A stretch of 64,000 nucleotides of DNA, taken from IMG/VR virus record IMGVR_UViG_3300030099_004448, positions 170,605 to 234,604 of that record, one strand, 5' to 3'. Positions within the stretch are counted from its first letter, which is position 1. Every line of letters begins with the position of its first letter. The DNA is from a virus. Below, one piece after another: positions 49,403-59,000 of this stretch. Both the position numbers and the translations under genes were made by a program. The notes beneath the pieces are model-generated. The model searched no databases and was not told the origin of the DNA. It saw only the letters and a program-made list of their open reading frames with translations.

Positions 49403-49560
49403 AGTACATCGTTCAGTACGACAAACCCAAAAAGAAAGGTACAGCAACTCAACGTGCAACCTTTTTTGATATTCGTGATGCGATGATGTGGGAAAGACAC
49501 ATCAGAAACGAAACCAACTGTAAAAACGTAGAACTGGTCCCCATTTTCACAGATGTTTGA
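49399..49560 (+). CDS. Small basic protein, 53 aa
   Basis: 53 residues. KYIVQYDKPKKKGTATQRAT and FFDIRDAMMWERHI suggest a small beta-alpha-beta fold. It overlaps both neighbours (4 and 8 nt). Unknown function. Confidence 0.7.
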   Translation: MKYIVQYDKPKKKGTATQRATFFDIRDAMMWERHIRNETNCKNVELVPIFTDV

Positions 49561-50476
49561 AAGAGTTCCCTGGTACATCCACAAAGACAAAAACACCAAG
49601 ATCAATCTATCAAACAACATTTGTTACGATCAGATTCACTCCCTTAAGGTAAGTGAGTTGATCCGAGAGAATGGTAATGGTCTCAGTCAATACGCCAACG
49701 AAGCAAAGATCTATGAAGATCTGAGTCAATTCTATGGTGTTCCTAAAACAAACATTGCCATTGGTATGGGTCTGGGGGAACTTATTCCTCGGATCTTTAA
49801 CATTTTTAGGGACAAAACTTTCTCTATTGTCACACCCACATGGATGATGGCAACAGGATTTTGTGAAGTCAACTGCATCAAATACCATGAAGGTCTTGAT
49901 CTTCGTGCAGATGTCCTTTATATTGCAAATCCTAACGGGCAAGATGGAAAAGTAATAGAACGAGATATACTAGAGTCACTATGTGATGCTTTTGAGTATG
50001 TCATCATCGATGAAGCCTACGCAGACTTTTGCGTTCCCGCCTGTTCAGCTCTCGACCTGGCTGCTACCAGAAACAACGTTCTCGTATGCAAAACTTTTAG
50101 CAAGTCTCTTGCTTTACCTGGTCTTCGTTTCGGTTATTGTTTTGGTAATCATCATGTTATTTGGCGACTTCAACAACTACGTCCTTCGGGGGTAGTAAAT
50201 ACTATTGTGGAAAAGATTGGTCCTGAACTTCTCTCCCTCATTGATGAACATGTAGTGCGTATGGTTGATACCAGGGACTACATTGAATCTAAATACGAGT
50301 GTTCTCCTTCAAATGCAAACTTTGTATTGTTGAAGAACAAAGAATCTTTCTTGGATAGATTTCAATATCGAACAATCAATGGACTCCATCGTATGTCTTT
50401 GATGGATCTAGACACATTCAAATCTTATGAATCGTTATCAGACATTCAACAAAGTCGAGAACGCCAACCTAGTTAA
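49553..50476 (+). CDS. Histidinol-phosphate-aminotransferase-like PLP enzyme
   Basis: 307 residues, about 45 shorter than HisC. Fold-type I features are IANPNGQDG (cofactor/substrate loop), VIIDEAYADF with the PLP-nitrogen Asp, and CKTFSKSLALPGLRFGY with the Schiff-base lysine. The last ~50 nt overlap the radical SAM gene. It probably aminates or deaminates an amino-acid-like substrate; related standalone enzymes serve in peptide or sugar phosphonate pathways. No other histidine genes are near, so histidine synthesis is unlikely. Confidence 0.85.
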   Translation: MFERVPWYIHKDKNTKINLSNNICYDQIHSLKVSELIRENGNGLSQYANEAKIYEDLSQFYGVPKTNIAIGMGLGELIPRIFNIFRDKTFSIVTPTWMMATGFCEVNCIKYHEGLDLRADVLYIANPNGQDGKVIERDILESLCDAFEYVIIDEAYADFCVPACSALDLAATRNNVLVCKTFSKSLALPGLRFGYCFGNHHVIWRLQQLRPSGVVNTIVEKIGPELLSLIDEHVVRMVDTRDYIESKYECSPSNANFVLLKNKESFLDRFQYRTINGLHRMSLMDLDTFKSYESLSDIQQSRERQPS

Positions 50477-51167
50477 CTCAACATTACGAAGCATCGAGTT
50501 GTGTATCACAACTGCATGTAATCGTTCCTGTTCGTTTTGCCCTCACGATTGGGGATTCAAAACTGAAGACACTAGAGAAAAGTTTGTAAGTCTAGAGACT
50601 GTAGATAAATTCATAGAATTTCTATCAGAATACAATAATCAGATTACTCTCTGTGGTATGGGTGAACCCACAATGCACCCACATATCAAAGAGATTCTGG
50701 ATAAATTCCAAAAACTTAATAACAAAATAATTCTAGTCACTAATGGATACAAACTTCATAATGTGGTAAATCATCTAGGACATATTCGCCCTAGAGTAAG
50801 TCTATATGAACCTATGGATCTTCCAAATATTGATATGGATGTTATCAATTACCATGAAGAAGGTGAGAATGTAAACTTCAACCAAAGAAGTTACTCTAAA
50901 GGTATCAAGAAACCATGTTATCTACCATCATATAAAATGGTTGTCGATACTAGTGGTGGTATTTTACCTTGTGACAATAACTGGCAAGAGGTTGAGTACC
51001 TTGGTAATATTTTCGATTATAACCTAGAAACTGTATGGTTGGATAAGTTCAACACATTCAGAACCAACTGCTCTAAAGACCGATCTCTTAACAACTATTG
51101 CCGCAACTGCAATGCAGGTGGTATATTATATGGGTCGGAAGAGATGCAACTCCTTACTAATCAATGA
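50427..51167 (+). CDS. Radical SAM/SPASM enzyme
   Basis: 246 residues. Cluster motif Cys31-x3-Cys35-x2-Cys38 (CITTACNRSCSFCPHDWGF), LCGMGEPTMHP as SAM-binding glycine motif, and a SPASM-like C-terminus with GGILPCDNNW and NYCRNCNAGG. SPASM enzymes often modify peptides. The 50-nt overlap with the aminotransferase gene indicates a paired function. Confidence 0.9.
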   Translation: MNRYQTFNKVENANLVNSTLRSIELCITTACNRSCSFCPHDWGFKTEDTREKFVSLETVDKFIEFLSEYNNQITLCGMGEPTMHPHIKEILDKFQKLNNKIILVTNGYKLHNVVNHLGHIRPRVSLYEPMDLPNIDMDVINYHEEGENVNFNQRSYSKGIKKPCYLPSYKMVVDTSGGILPCDNNWQEVEYLGNIFDYNLETVWLDKFNTFRTNCSKDRSLNNYCRNCNAGGILYGSEEMQLLTNQ

Positions 51168-51349
51168 GACCAGAAACACGAAAGTCAATGGAAATGCTTT
51201 GGTCTGCAAAGTGGAATCTTCCCACAGCAGCAAAACATGCAAATCTGACCAACAAAGAGATGAAAATTACTTTCAATGAGTATTGTTCATTTCATCCTCC
51301 GACCTGGAATATTAAATTAGATGACGAGGGACTGTCGCCTATTGGTTAA
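51164..51349 (+). CDS. Small protein ending inside tRNA-Ile
   Basis: 61 residues. Likely helix-turn-helix-like region LPTAAKHANLTNKEMKITFN followed by CSFHPPTW. The last 22 nt lie inside tRNA-Ile and the TAA stop is in its D-loop. Coupled by ATGA to the radical SAM gene. Possibly DNA-binding; not proven. Confidence 0.65.
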   Translation: MRPETRKSMEMLWSAKWNLPTAAKHANLTNKEMKITFNEYCSFHPPTWNIKLDDEGLSPIG

Positions 51350-51399
51350 GGCCTGCTCCTTATAAGGGCATGAATCGGGTTCAATTCCCGACAGACCCA
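51328..51399 (+). tRNA. tRNA-Ile (TAT)
   Basis: D-stem GCCT/AGGC, anticodon stem TGCTC/GGGCA with loop CTTATAA (anticodon TAT, reading AUA), T-arm TCGGGTTCAATTCCCGA. The acceptor GGGACTG pairs with CAGACCC except for an A-A mismatch at the fourth pair. It overlaps the upstream coding sequence. Confidence 0.88.
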
Positions 51400-51403
51400 C
51401 CTT

Positions 51404-51488
51404 GCGAGTATGGCGGAATCGGTAGACGCACCAGACTTAAAATCTGTTGACCACTAAGGTCGTGGGAGTTCAAGTCTCCCTACTCGCA
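51404..51488 (+). tRNA. tRNA-Leu (TAA)
   Basis: Acceptor GCGAGTA/TACTCGC, long variable arm (tgaccactaaggtcgt), anticodon loop CTTAAAA (TAA, reading UUA), T-arm GGGAGTTCAAGTCTCCC. It starts 4 nt after tRNA-Ile, so both are on one transcript. Confidence 0.95.
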
Positions 51489-51493
51489 TCCTA

Positions 51494-51500
51494 ATAAATA
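51494..51500 (+). promoter_or_regulatory. Late-type promoter box
   Basis: ATAAATA, 16 nt before the cpeT start. The shorter spacing makes it less certain than others. Confidence 0.4.
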
Positions 51501-51516
51501 AAAGAAAATTTTGATC

Positions 51517-51984
51517 ATGTTTGAAGAATTTTGCAATTATTTTGAAGGATACTTCAATAATCAAGCACAAGCTTTTAACTATCCTAGAGAGTTTGCGATG
51601 ATTGAACTTAATCATCGTCGCATTGAAGGAACTAACAAATTCACTGTCACTCAAGGATATGTGATGGATGGTGAACCTTATCGATCTGTAGTGATTGAAG
51701 TTGTCGATGATTCAGATAACGACCAAGTAATTCTAAAAACTTATAAGGATGATGAACACATCCCTGGATGTGATTGTGTATTTCAAAAAGTCGATAATGA
51801 ATTTCATGGTGACATCACGGGCAAAGAATGTTTTGTTCAACGTGGAATCAAGAACACATACATGCAATCTTCTGCCAAATTAGGTGATGGATATTATCAT
51901 GTAATTGATCAGGGATTTGATCCTGAAAATGATGAACAACTTTGGGGATCTCGTCATGGTCATTTTGAATTTGATAGAAAATAA
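51517..51984 (+). CDS. cpeT: CpeT-like phycobiliprotein lyase
   Basis: 155 residues from ATG 51517. The CpeT/CpcT family pattern is visible: FAMIELNHRRI, EPYRSVVIEVVD, GCDCVFQKVDNEFHGDITGK followed by ECFVQRGIKNTYMQS, and LWGSRHGHFEF at the end. These beta-barrel proteins attach or carry phycoerythrobilin on phycoerythrin. Phage copies may act as chaperones during pigment turnover. It sits between tRNA genes. Confidence 0.93.
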   Translation: MFEEFCNYFEGYFNNQAQAFNYPREFAMIELNHRRIEGTNKFTVTQGYVMDGEPYRSVVIEVVDDSDNDQVILKTYKDDEHIPGCDCVFQKVDNEFHGDITGKECFVQRGIKNTYMQSSAKLGDGYYHVIDQGFDPENDEQLWGSRHGHFEFDRK

Positions 51985-51985
51985 T

Positions 51986-52058
51986 GCCCTTGTAGCTCAG
52001 CTGGTAGAGCACCGCTTTTGTAAAGCGGTTGTCGCAAGTTCAAGTCTTGTCGGGGGCT
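51986..52058 (+). tRNA. tRNA-Thr (TGT)
   Basis: Acceptor GCCCTTG/CGGGGGC (two G-T pairs), D-arm TAGCTCAGCTGGTAGAGC, anticodon stem CCGCT/AGCGG with loop TTTGTAA (TGT). It begins 1 nt after cpeT and ends 1 nt before the next gene. Confidence 0.95.
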
Positions 52059-52059
52059 T

Positions 52060-52677
52060 ATGAGAGTAAAATATGCAACTGAACCCTTCCCATATGTTCT
52101 TATAGATGAACTCTATAATGAATGGGAGTTGGAAGAATTGTGGGAAGAGATGGACTATCTTTGTAGTCCAAGAAGATTGATGGTTGCTGATACAAATAAT
52201 GGCTCTGCAACTGATCCTAATGGGGAACTTTTAAAGTTTACTCGTTGTCAATATCTTGAAGATGTATATCAAAATAGAAATCACTCCGCTATTTTACAGA
52301 TAACTGAAAAAGTTTTTATGGAAGATAAAACTTTTTTCATGAGTCATCCCCATTGGTATTTTCCTGGAACAGCTTCTAATACTAATCAACACTATACACA
52401 ACTTGTTTACTATGAAAACAGTGATGAATATAAGAGTCATAGAGATTGTGCTCAGTTTACTGTACTAAATTGGTTCTACAGAAAACCAAAGAAATTTTCG
52501 GGTGGTAATCTATACTTTGAAGATTTTAATCTAGAAATAGAATGCTTAAATAATAGGACATTAATTTTTCCTTCAGTCATCAATCATGCGGCTAAACCCG
52601 TTATAATGGAAGAGAAATACATAGGACAAAAATATGGAAGATTCTGCATCTCACAATTTGTGTCCCGTCAATTCTAA
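52060..52677 (+). CDS. Fe(II)/2OG prolyl-hydroxylase-like oxygenase
   Basis: 205 residues. His127-x-Asp129 (YKSHRDCAQF), His176 (SVINHAAKP) and Arg in KYGRFCISQF give the full oxygenase triad plus co-substrate arginine. The block VLNWFYRKPKKFSGGNLYFE resembles Tpa1/OFD1-type ribosomal-protein prolyl hydroxylases and P4H-like phage proteins. Substrate unknown. It directly follows tRNA-Thr. A 20-residue start LKYATEPFPYVLIDEL-type (VKYATEPFPYVLIDEL) is the usual 'blocking' strand. Confidence 0.85.
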   Translation: MRVKYATEPFPYVLIDELYNEWELEELWEEMDYLCSPRRLMVADTNNGSATDPNGELLKFTRCQYLEDVYQNRNHSAILQITEKVFMEDKTFFMSHPHWYFPGTASNTNQHYTQLVYYENSDEYKSHRDCAQFTVLNWFYRKPKKFSGGNLYFEDFNLEIECLNNRTLIFPSVINHAAKPVIMEEKYIGQKYGRFCISQFVSRQF

Positions 52678-52696
52678 GGAGTACGGAAAGTCCAAG

Positions 52697-52909
52697 ATGA
52701 ATATAAAACTCTGGTACAATAGTGCAATGGGACAATGGCGTTGGACTTTGACAGATAAAGACTTAAATATGGAAGCGGGGCAACAACCTATGCTTCGTGA
52801 TGCTATGAATGATGTAGCAAATACCGTGGAACATATGTTAGATAAATCTGGATACTTGCCAGAAAAGATAGACTTAGATAAGATAGATTATGGTGATACT
52901 CACCAGTAA
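52697..52909 (+). CDS. Small conserved protein
   Basis: 70 residues from ATG 52697; AAGGAGTACGGAAAG lies upstream. KLWYNSAMGQWRWTLTDKD and RDAMNDVANTVEHMLDKSGY suggest a beta-hairpin plus helix. Unknown function. A terminator follows. Confidence 0.7.
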   Translation: MNIKLWYNSAMGQWRWTLTDKDLNMEAGQQPMLRDAMNDVANTVEHMLDKSGYLPEKIDLDKIDYGDTHQ

Positions 52910-52930
52910 TCCCTTCCGTGTGACTAAACA

Positions 52931-52957
52931 AACCTCCCCTGAACAGGGAGGTTTTTT
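52931..52957 (+). terminator. Rho-independent terminator
   Basis: An 8-bp stem (aacctccc / gggaggtt) with 7-nt loop and six T residues. It insulates the tRNA region from the giant virion gene. Confidence 0.92.
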
Positions 52958-52962
52958 AGTGT

Positions 52963-52969
52963 CTAAATA
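52963..52969 (+). promoter_or_regulatory. Late-type promoter box
   Basis: CTAAATA directly after the terminator, 36 nt before the giant virion gene. The long spacing is unusual but it is the only candidate. Confidence 0.45.
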
Positions 52970-53005
52970 TAAAAAGAATAGATTTGTCACTGTAGGAATC
53001 CCGAG

Positions 53006-56000
53006 ATGCCCCTAAGTAGATTAGAGAATTTCCTAAAGAATGCTGAAGGTAATATCCTGTATGTAAACCCTTCTGACTTTGACGCAACCGATAGTTATGA
53101 AAATAGAGGTAATTCTCTAACAAGACCTTTCAGAACTATACAGAGAGCTCTGATTGAATCTGCTAGATTTTCATATAGAGCAGGAAGAAATAATGATAAG
53201 ATTGATAGTACAACGATCCTAGTATATCCAGGCACACACTACATTGACAACAGACCTGGACACTCTATTGAATCCAATGGAAGCACTGCAACTTTCAAAA
53301 GATTCACTAATGGTTCATGGCAAGAAGCTGGGGCAGAACTAACTGAGTTTAACGAGAATACTAACTTCGATATTTTTGACGAAGAGAACGAATTACACAA
53401 ATATAACAGTGTTAATGGTGGTGTTATCCTACCTAGAGGTACATCTATTGTAGGTCTTGACCTCAGAAAAACCAAGATTAGACCACTATATGTACCAGAT
53501 CCTCTAAATGATGCAGTACCAAGCACTTCAATCTTCCGTGTTACTGGTACTTGTTACTTCACTGCATTTTCATTCTTTGATGCAGATCCAGCGAGACAGG
53601 CATATAGAGATTCTACTGCAAGAAAGGTAAATCCTAGATTCTCTCACCATAAACTCACCTGTTTTGAGTATGCTGATGGTGTCAATAACGTTGTATTAGG
53701 TAACGATGTAACAGATCTAACCGATCTGGAGATGTTCTACTTCAAGGTCACTTATGCTTACGGTGACTCTGGTGGTAGAGGACTTGCTGATTATCCTTCA
53801 TCAACTTCTCTCGACTTTGAACCATCTGTCGATGAATTTAGAATTGTTGGTGATTTAACAGCGAACCCACTAGGTATTACCAGTTTGAGATCTGGTGATG
53901 GTGTAATCCCAACTCAAGAAATTACTGTAATTACCAGTAATAAGCATGGTCTATTCAAGGATACTCCAGTTCTAATTTCTGGTATTAGTACAAACGTAAG
54001 TGCTTATAATGGTTCTTTCGTTGTCAAAGATGTTCTGAGTGACACGAAATTCACCTATGAGACCACATCAACCCCAACAGATGTCTTACCTACTCAAGAC
54101 AAATTCAATAACTCACAGATCATTGTAGAGTCCGATAGTACGTCATCTGCATCTCCATATGTATTCTCTTGTTCACTAAGATCTGTTTTTGGTGTTAATG
54201 GTCTACATGCTGATGGTAGCAAAGCAACTGGATTCAAATCCATGCTTACTGCACAGTTCACTGGTATCTCCCTTCAGAAGGACGACAATGCGTTCATTCT
54301 GTTTGACGAAGAAACTAATATCTACAATGATAATAATACTGTAAGCGACGATCAGAAACCTCTACACACTAATTCTAGAGCAATCTACAGACCAGATTTT
54401 GAGAACTTCCACATGAAGTGCTCAAATGATTCTATCATTCAGTGTGTATCGATCTTTGCTATTGGTTTCGCAAAACACTTCGTTGCTGAGTCTGGTGGTG
54501 ACCAATCTATTACCAACTCTAACTCCAACTTTGGTGCGATCTCTCTGGAATCTGCTGGTTTCCAAGCAAACTCCTTTGATAGAGATGACGTAGGTTATAT
54601 TACACACATTATCCCACCAAGAGAACCCGAGAGAAGAATCTCTAACATCACTTGGTTGCCACTTGATGCAACTAAGATTGTTTCTGCTGCTACAACCAAC
54701 AAACTGTGGTTAGCAAACTTTAAGTCCGCTGACGTTCCACCCCCAAGTGAACTAGACGCATATAGAATTGGTGGTAAGAGACAAGATAAACTATTCCTAC
54801 AAACAATTACTGGTACTGCGGTAAGCACCTTCAGTTCTCCAATTCTGATGGATGTTCCTGCGGGAACTGGTCTCAGTACAGAGGCATTTAAGACAAATGT
54901 TGTGGGTAGAGCTGCTGGTATTAACAGTATTTCTACTAACATTCTTACCTTTACCCAGAATCACCAACTATTCAATGGTGAGAAAATCAGAATTTATGCT
55001 GATACTGGTGAGATGCCTGCGAACCTTGAGGCAAATAAGATTTACTATGCACTAACAACTGGTCTGAATCCTAATCAGATTAAAGTTTCTACTAGTGTCA
55101 ATGATGCTGAAGCAGGTAATAATATCACAGGTATTACTAATGGTGGTGGTGAAGTCACTGTTCTCAGTACAGTTGCTGATAAAGTAACTGGTGAACCAGG
55201 TCACCCAATTCAATTTGATGATACAGAAGGTCAGTGGTATGTAAACTCTTCACCATCAACTTTCTTTAACGAGATTTATACTGGTATTACTGGTATTGGA
55301 ACTGATACTGTTGGTGAAGTAACTGGTGGTACATTCATCCAAAGACAAATTGATGCTAGAGGTATTGAAGAAAGAATCTATAAGATTCGTTATGTTGTTC
55401 CTAAAGAGTTTAGTAATGGTCGTCAACCATCTGAAGGTTTCATTCTCCAAGAATCCAAGAGTGTTGGTGTTGGATCTGCATCCTTCTTAGATGTTAGTGT
55501 TAGTGATCCAACTCAACTTAGAAACCCACGTATCATCACACTTGCATCTTACAATAGTGTAACCGAACGTGCTACAATCAAGACTGAAAAAGAACACAAC
55601 TTTGTTGCTGGTGACCAAGTTATTATCAAAGGTGTAAGTAGTGCAAACAATACTGTTGCTACTGCAACTTCTGCATATAACGGAACTTTTGAAGTCTTCC
55701 AAGTAGACAACCCAAGAACATTCCAAGTCAGTGTAACTACTGGAGATCCTGGAGTATTCCTTAACCAAGTCAACCAAAGAAGTACACAACAACAGGTTGA
55801 AGCTTTACCAACTGTACAAAGAAGTAGATACAAGGATTCACTCTATATCTACAATTCTAGACAAATTAGAGAACATATTCCTGGTGCTGATGGTCAGGAT
55901 GGTGTATATGCAGTTACTCTTCTTTGTGGTTCTGTTCAACCCGACCAAAATATTGGTTTCGGTGTAAGTGAGAAGAAGTTCTCTCAAAATGTGGTCGATC

Positions 56001-59000
56001 TATATCCACAGGGCGATAGAGACAACTATAATTCTGACCCACAACCTGCTATTTCACACGCTCGTAAATCTCCACTGGGTAAAGTTCTCACCAATGACAA
56101 GAGAAACTCTGTTACTAGAGAAGGTGAAGAAATCTTCCTGGAAAACAACAACGTTGCATTTGTAGTAGACAGTGCTGCTATTACTGGTACAGGTAACACT
56201 ACTGTTACTCTTAATTTAACCAGAAATCATGGATTCAATAAGATCAAGTCCTTGTCCATCACAAATGGTGGTGCTGGATATAACAATGCTGCTGGTGTTA
56301 CTACAACAATCTATGCTGCAGATCTTGTTACTTCCTCTGGAGGAACTGGTGAAGGTGGTGTAATCAGAGCGAATGTTTCAACTGGAAATACTATCGCTTC
56401 GTTTAGAATTGTTGAACCAGGTGGTGCATATGGTATTGGTGATACGATGACAGTATCTGCTGATCCTGCTGGCGCTCCATCAGCATTTGCAGTTCTAACA
56501 GTTGATGACATCTACAATAACATCGGTGACTCACTAGAACTCTCTGGTTTCCCCACTCCTAAATTGAATGGTGTCTTCAAGATTATTGACGTTCCTGATG
56601 CGAACACTGTTGTTGTAGAGAATGACCTCAATCTTGAAAGTAATGTTTATAAAACTAGAAATGATGATAGAAAACCAGTTGTTACTTATGCTGGTAAAGG
56701 TCTAATCTTTGACAGTTTAGATTACAATCCAGAAGCCGGTATTGCTACAGTAACAGTCGAAAGTGCTCACAACTTCTTACCTGGTAACACTTTCAGAATT
56801 GTTGGTAGTGGTAACACTTTCTTTGGACTTGAAAAGTATCAAGTTCTTGAGAATGTAGGAATTAACACCTTCGCATTTACTGCGGGAGTCTCTACTGTTG
56901 CACAAACAATGGCAACAGGAACTACAATTCAGAGATATGGTCTTTCTTCACAGGGTAAACCAGTTGGTGCTGGTGAAGAGAACTTGGGTGGCAGATCCAC
57001 TCCAATGTATGTTGGTATTCAAACTACTCTAGCAAGTCCTGCTGCTAAGACTGACATTAGTATAACTGTAACTAATGCGGATGGTTTTAATCTGGGTGAT
57101 TACATCACTTTAGGTGAAGAAGTCCTGAGAATTAAAGCAAACCCAACCAGCAATACTTTACAGGTAGCTAGAGGTCAATTTGCTACTCCTGCAAACACTG
57201 GTGAAGTTGGTCAGGTTATCCAGAAGATTAAGATCCTACCAATGGAGTTACGCAGACACTCCATTCTTCGTGCATCTGCACATACATTTGAATATCTAGG
57301 TTTCGGTCCTGGTAACTATTCAACTGGTATGCCTCAGGTTCAAGATAGAATCCTAACCGATGATGAGGTTCTACTTGCACAGTCAAGAGAACAAGACGGT
57401 GGTGCAGTTGTTTATACTGGTATGAATGACCGTGGTGAATTCTTCACTGGTGCAACTAAGGTCAACGGAACTACTGGCGAAGAAACTACAATCGGTGCTC
57501 CTCAGATCACTTACTTCGGTGATGAAAGTAAGAGTGAGGTTGTTAGTGCAAACAACGGTATCTTTGACGATCTAATTGTTAAGAACGCAATTACTGTTGA
57601 AGGTGGTGTAAACCAGAATAGAACGTCTCAGTTCTACGGTCCTGTATCTTATACCAACAAGGTAACTGTTTCTTCTGAAGAAGGGTTAGAAACTAATGTC
57701 TTCTTCCTGAAAGGTGAGGCAGCACAGGCTAAAGAAATGACCGTGGGTATTCAAACACCCATCATTGGAAAGAGACCTGGTGACATCTCATTCAAGGCAA
57801 TACCTGACCCTGGTGGATACATTGGACATGTATTTGCTGACAATGATTGGAGAAGATGGGGTGTAATTTCCATCGAGAAAGATGAAACTTTCCTCACCTT
57901 AGATAGAGTTGCTATTGGTGAGACTGGCGGTAGTTCGGGATTTGTTCATGACTCGACCGCAGATGCTTTCCAAGTAAATGGTGTTACTAGAATTGATCAC
58001 CTATTTGTTGGTGGTGCAGTTACCTTCTCACAAAACCAGACATTCTCTGGTGTTACTTATGAAACTGTCACAGTTAAGGATGAAATTGTCTTAACTGGTA
58101 CTGCTGGAACAGATAACTACGTCTTCAAAGTTACTGATGCAGATAAGATCGCACAGTTCTCTAACGTAGAAATCACTGGTGCAGCATTCACCTTCGGTAA
58201 TAATACTCAAGTAACTGTAGAAAACTCTTTCGAGTCCAATTTCACTGGAGTCTCTACATTTAAGGGAACAGTTGCAATGGGTCAACTAGAAGTCGTAGGA
58301 CTTGCTAGTGCTGCGATTGGAATCTTTACTTCTGTAGAATGTGAATTCCTACAGGTTGGTACTGCTGCAAGTATCAAGTTAGGATTTGCAACTGACTTCT
58401 ATGTTTATGATGACTTAGTTGTTCAATCAAATGCATATGTAAACACTGGTGTTGTTACTACAATCGAAGGTAGTGATCTAACATATGATGAGATTACTGG
58501 TACAACAGTTCAAGCGGTTGGATTACGTGCTACCAACTTTGCAACACCAAACGCAAAAATCAATGTTGGTATCATAACCACTCTGATTGTTCCACCTTAT
58601 AATGTAAATACGGGCGACTCCTGGGCAGGTATTAGTACCGCATATATTGGTGCAGGTATTGTAACCACTCTAATTGTTCCTGCTGGTGGTTGGATAGGTG
58701 CTCCACAAGCGTATATCAACTCTGGTATTGTCACCACAATATCTGGTACTGATGCAACTTATACCAATGTAAATGCAAATAACGTTTACTCACCATATAT
58801 TGCTGGTCAAACAGGTGGAAATCCTGCTGGTGCTGGTGTTCTTTATGTTCAAAATGCACAAGTTGGTTCTAAACTCTGGTTGAGTGGAACTGCTGCAGGT
58901 GAAGGTCTGAGGGCGAATGTTGGTATCATCACTTACTTCGGGCATAATGCCAAGTCTCTACTGGGTAACCTGGACAGTAGTGGCAACAACATGCACATCA

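Noticed and set aside
49553-50476. Histidine biosynthesis hisC
   Set aside because: PLP motifs fit, but the protein is short, no other histidine genes are near, and it overlaps a radical SAM gene, so a modified-metabolite role is more likely.
51328-52058. tRNA cluster as phage integration site
   Set aside because: No integrase, no repeated tRNA 3' end and a lytic T4-like gene set; the tRNAs are phage translation aids.
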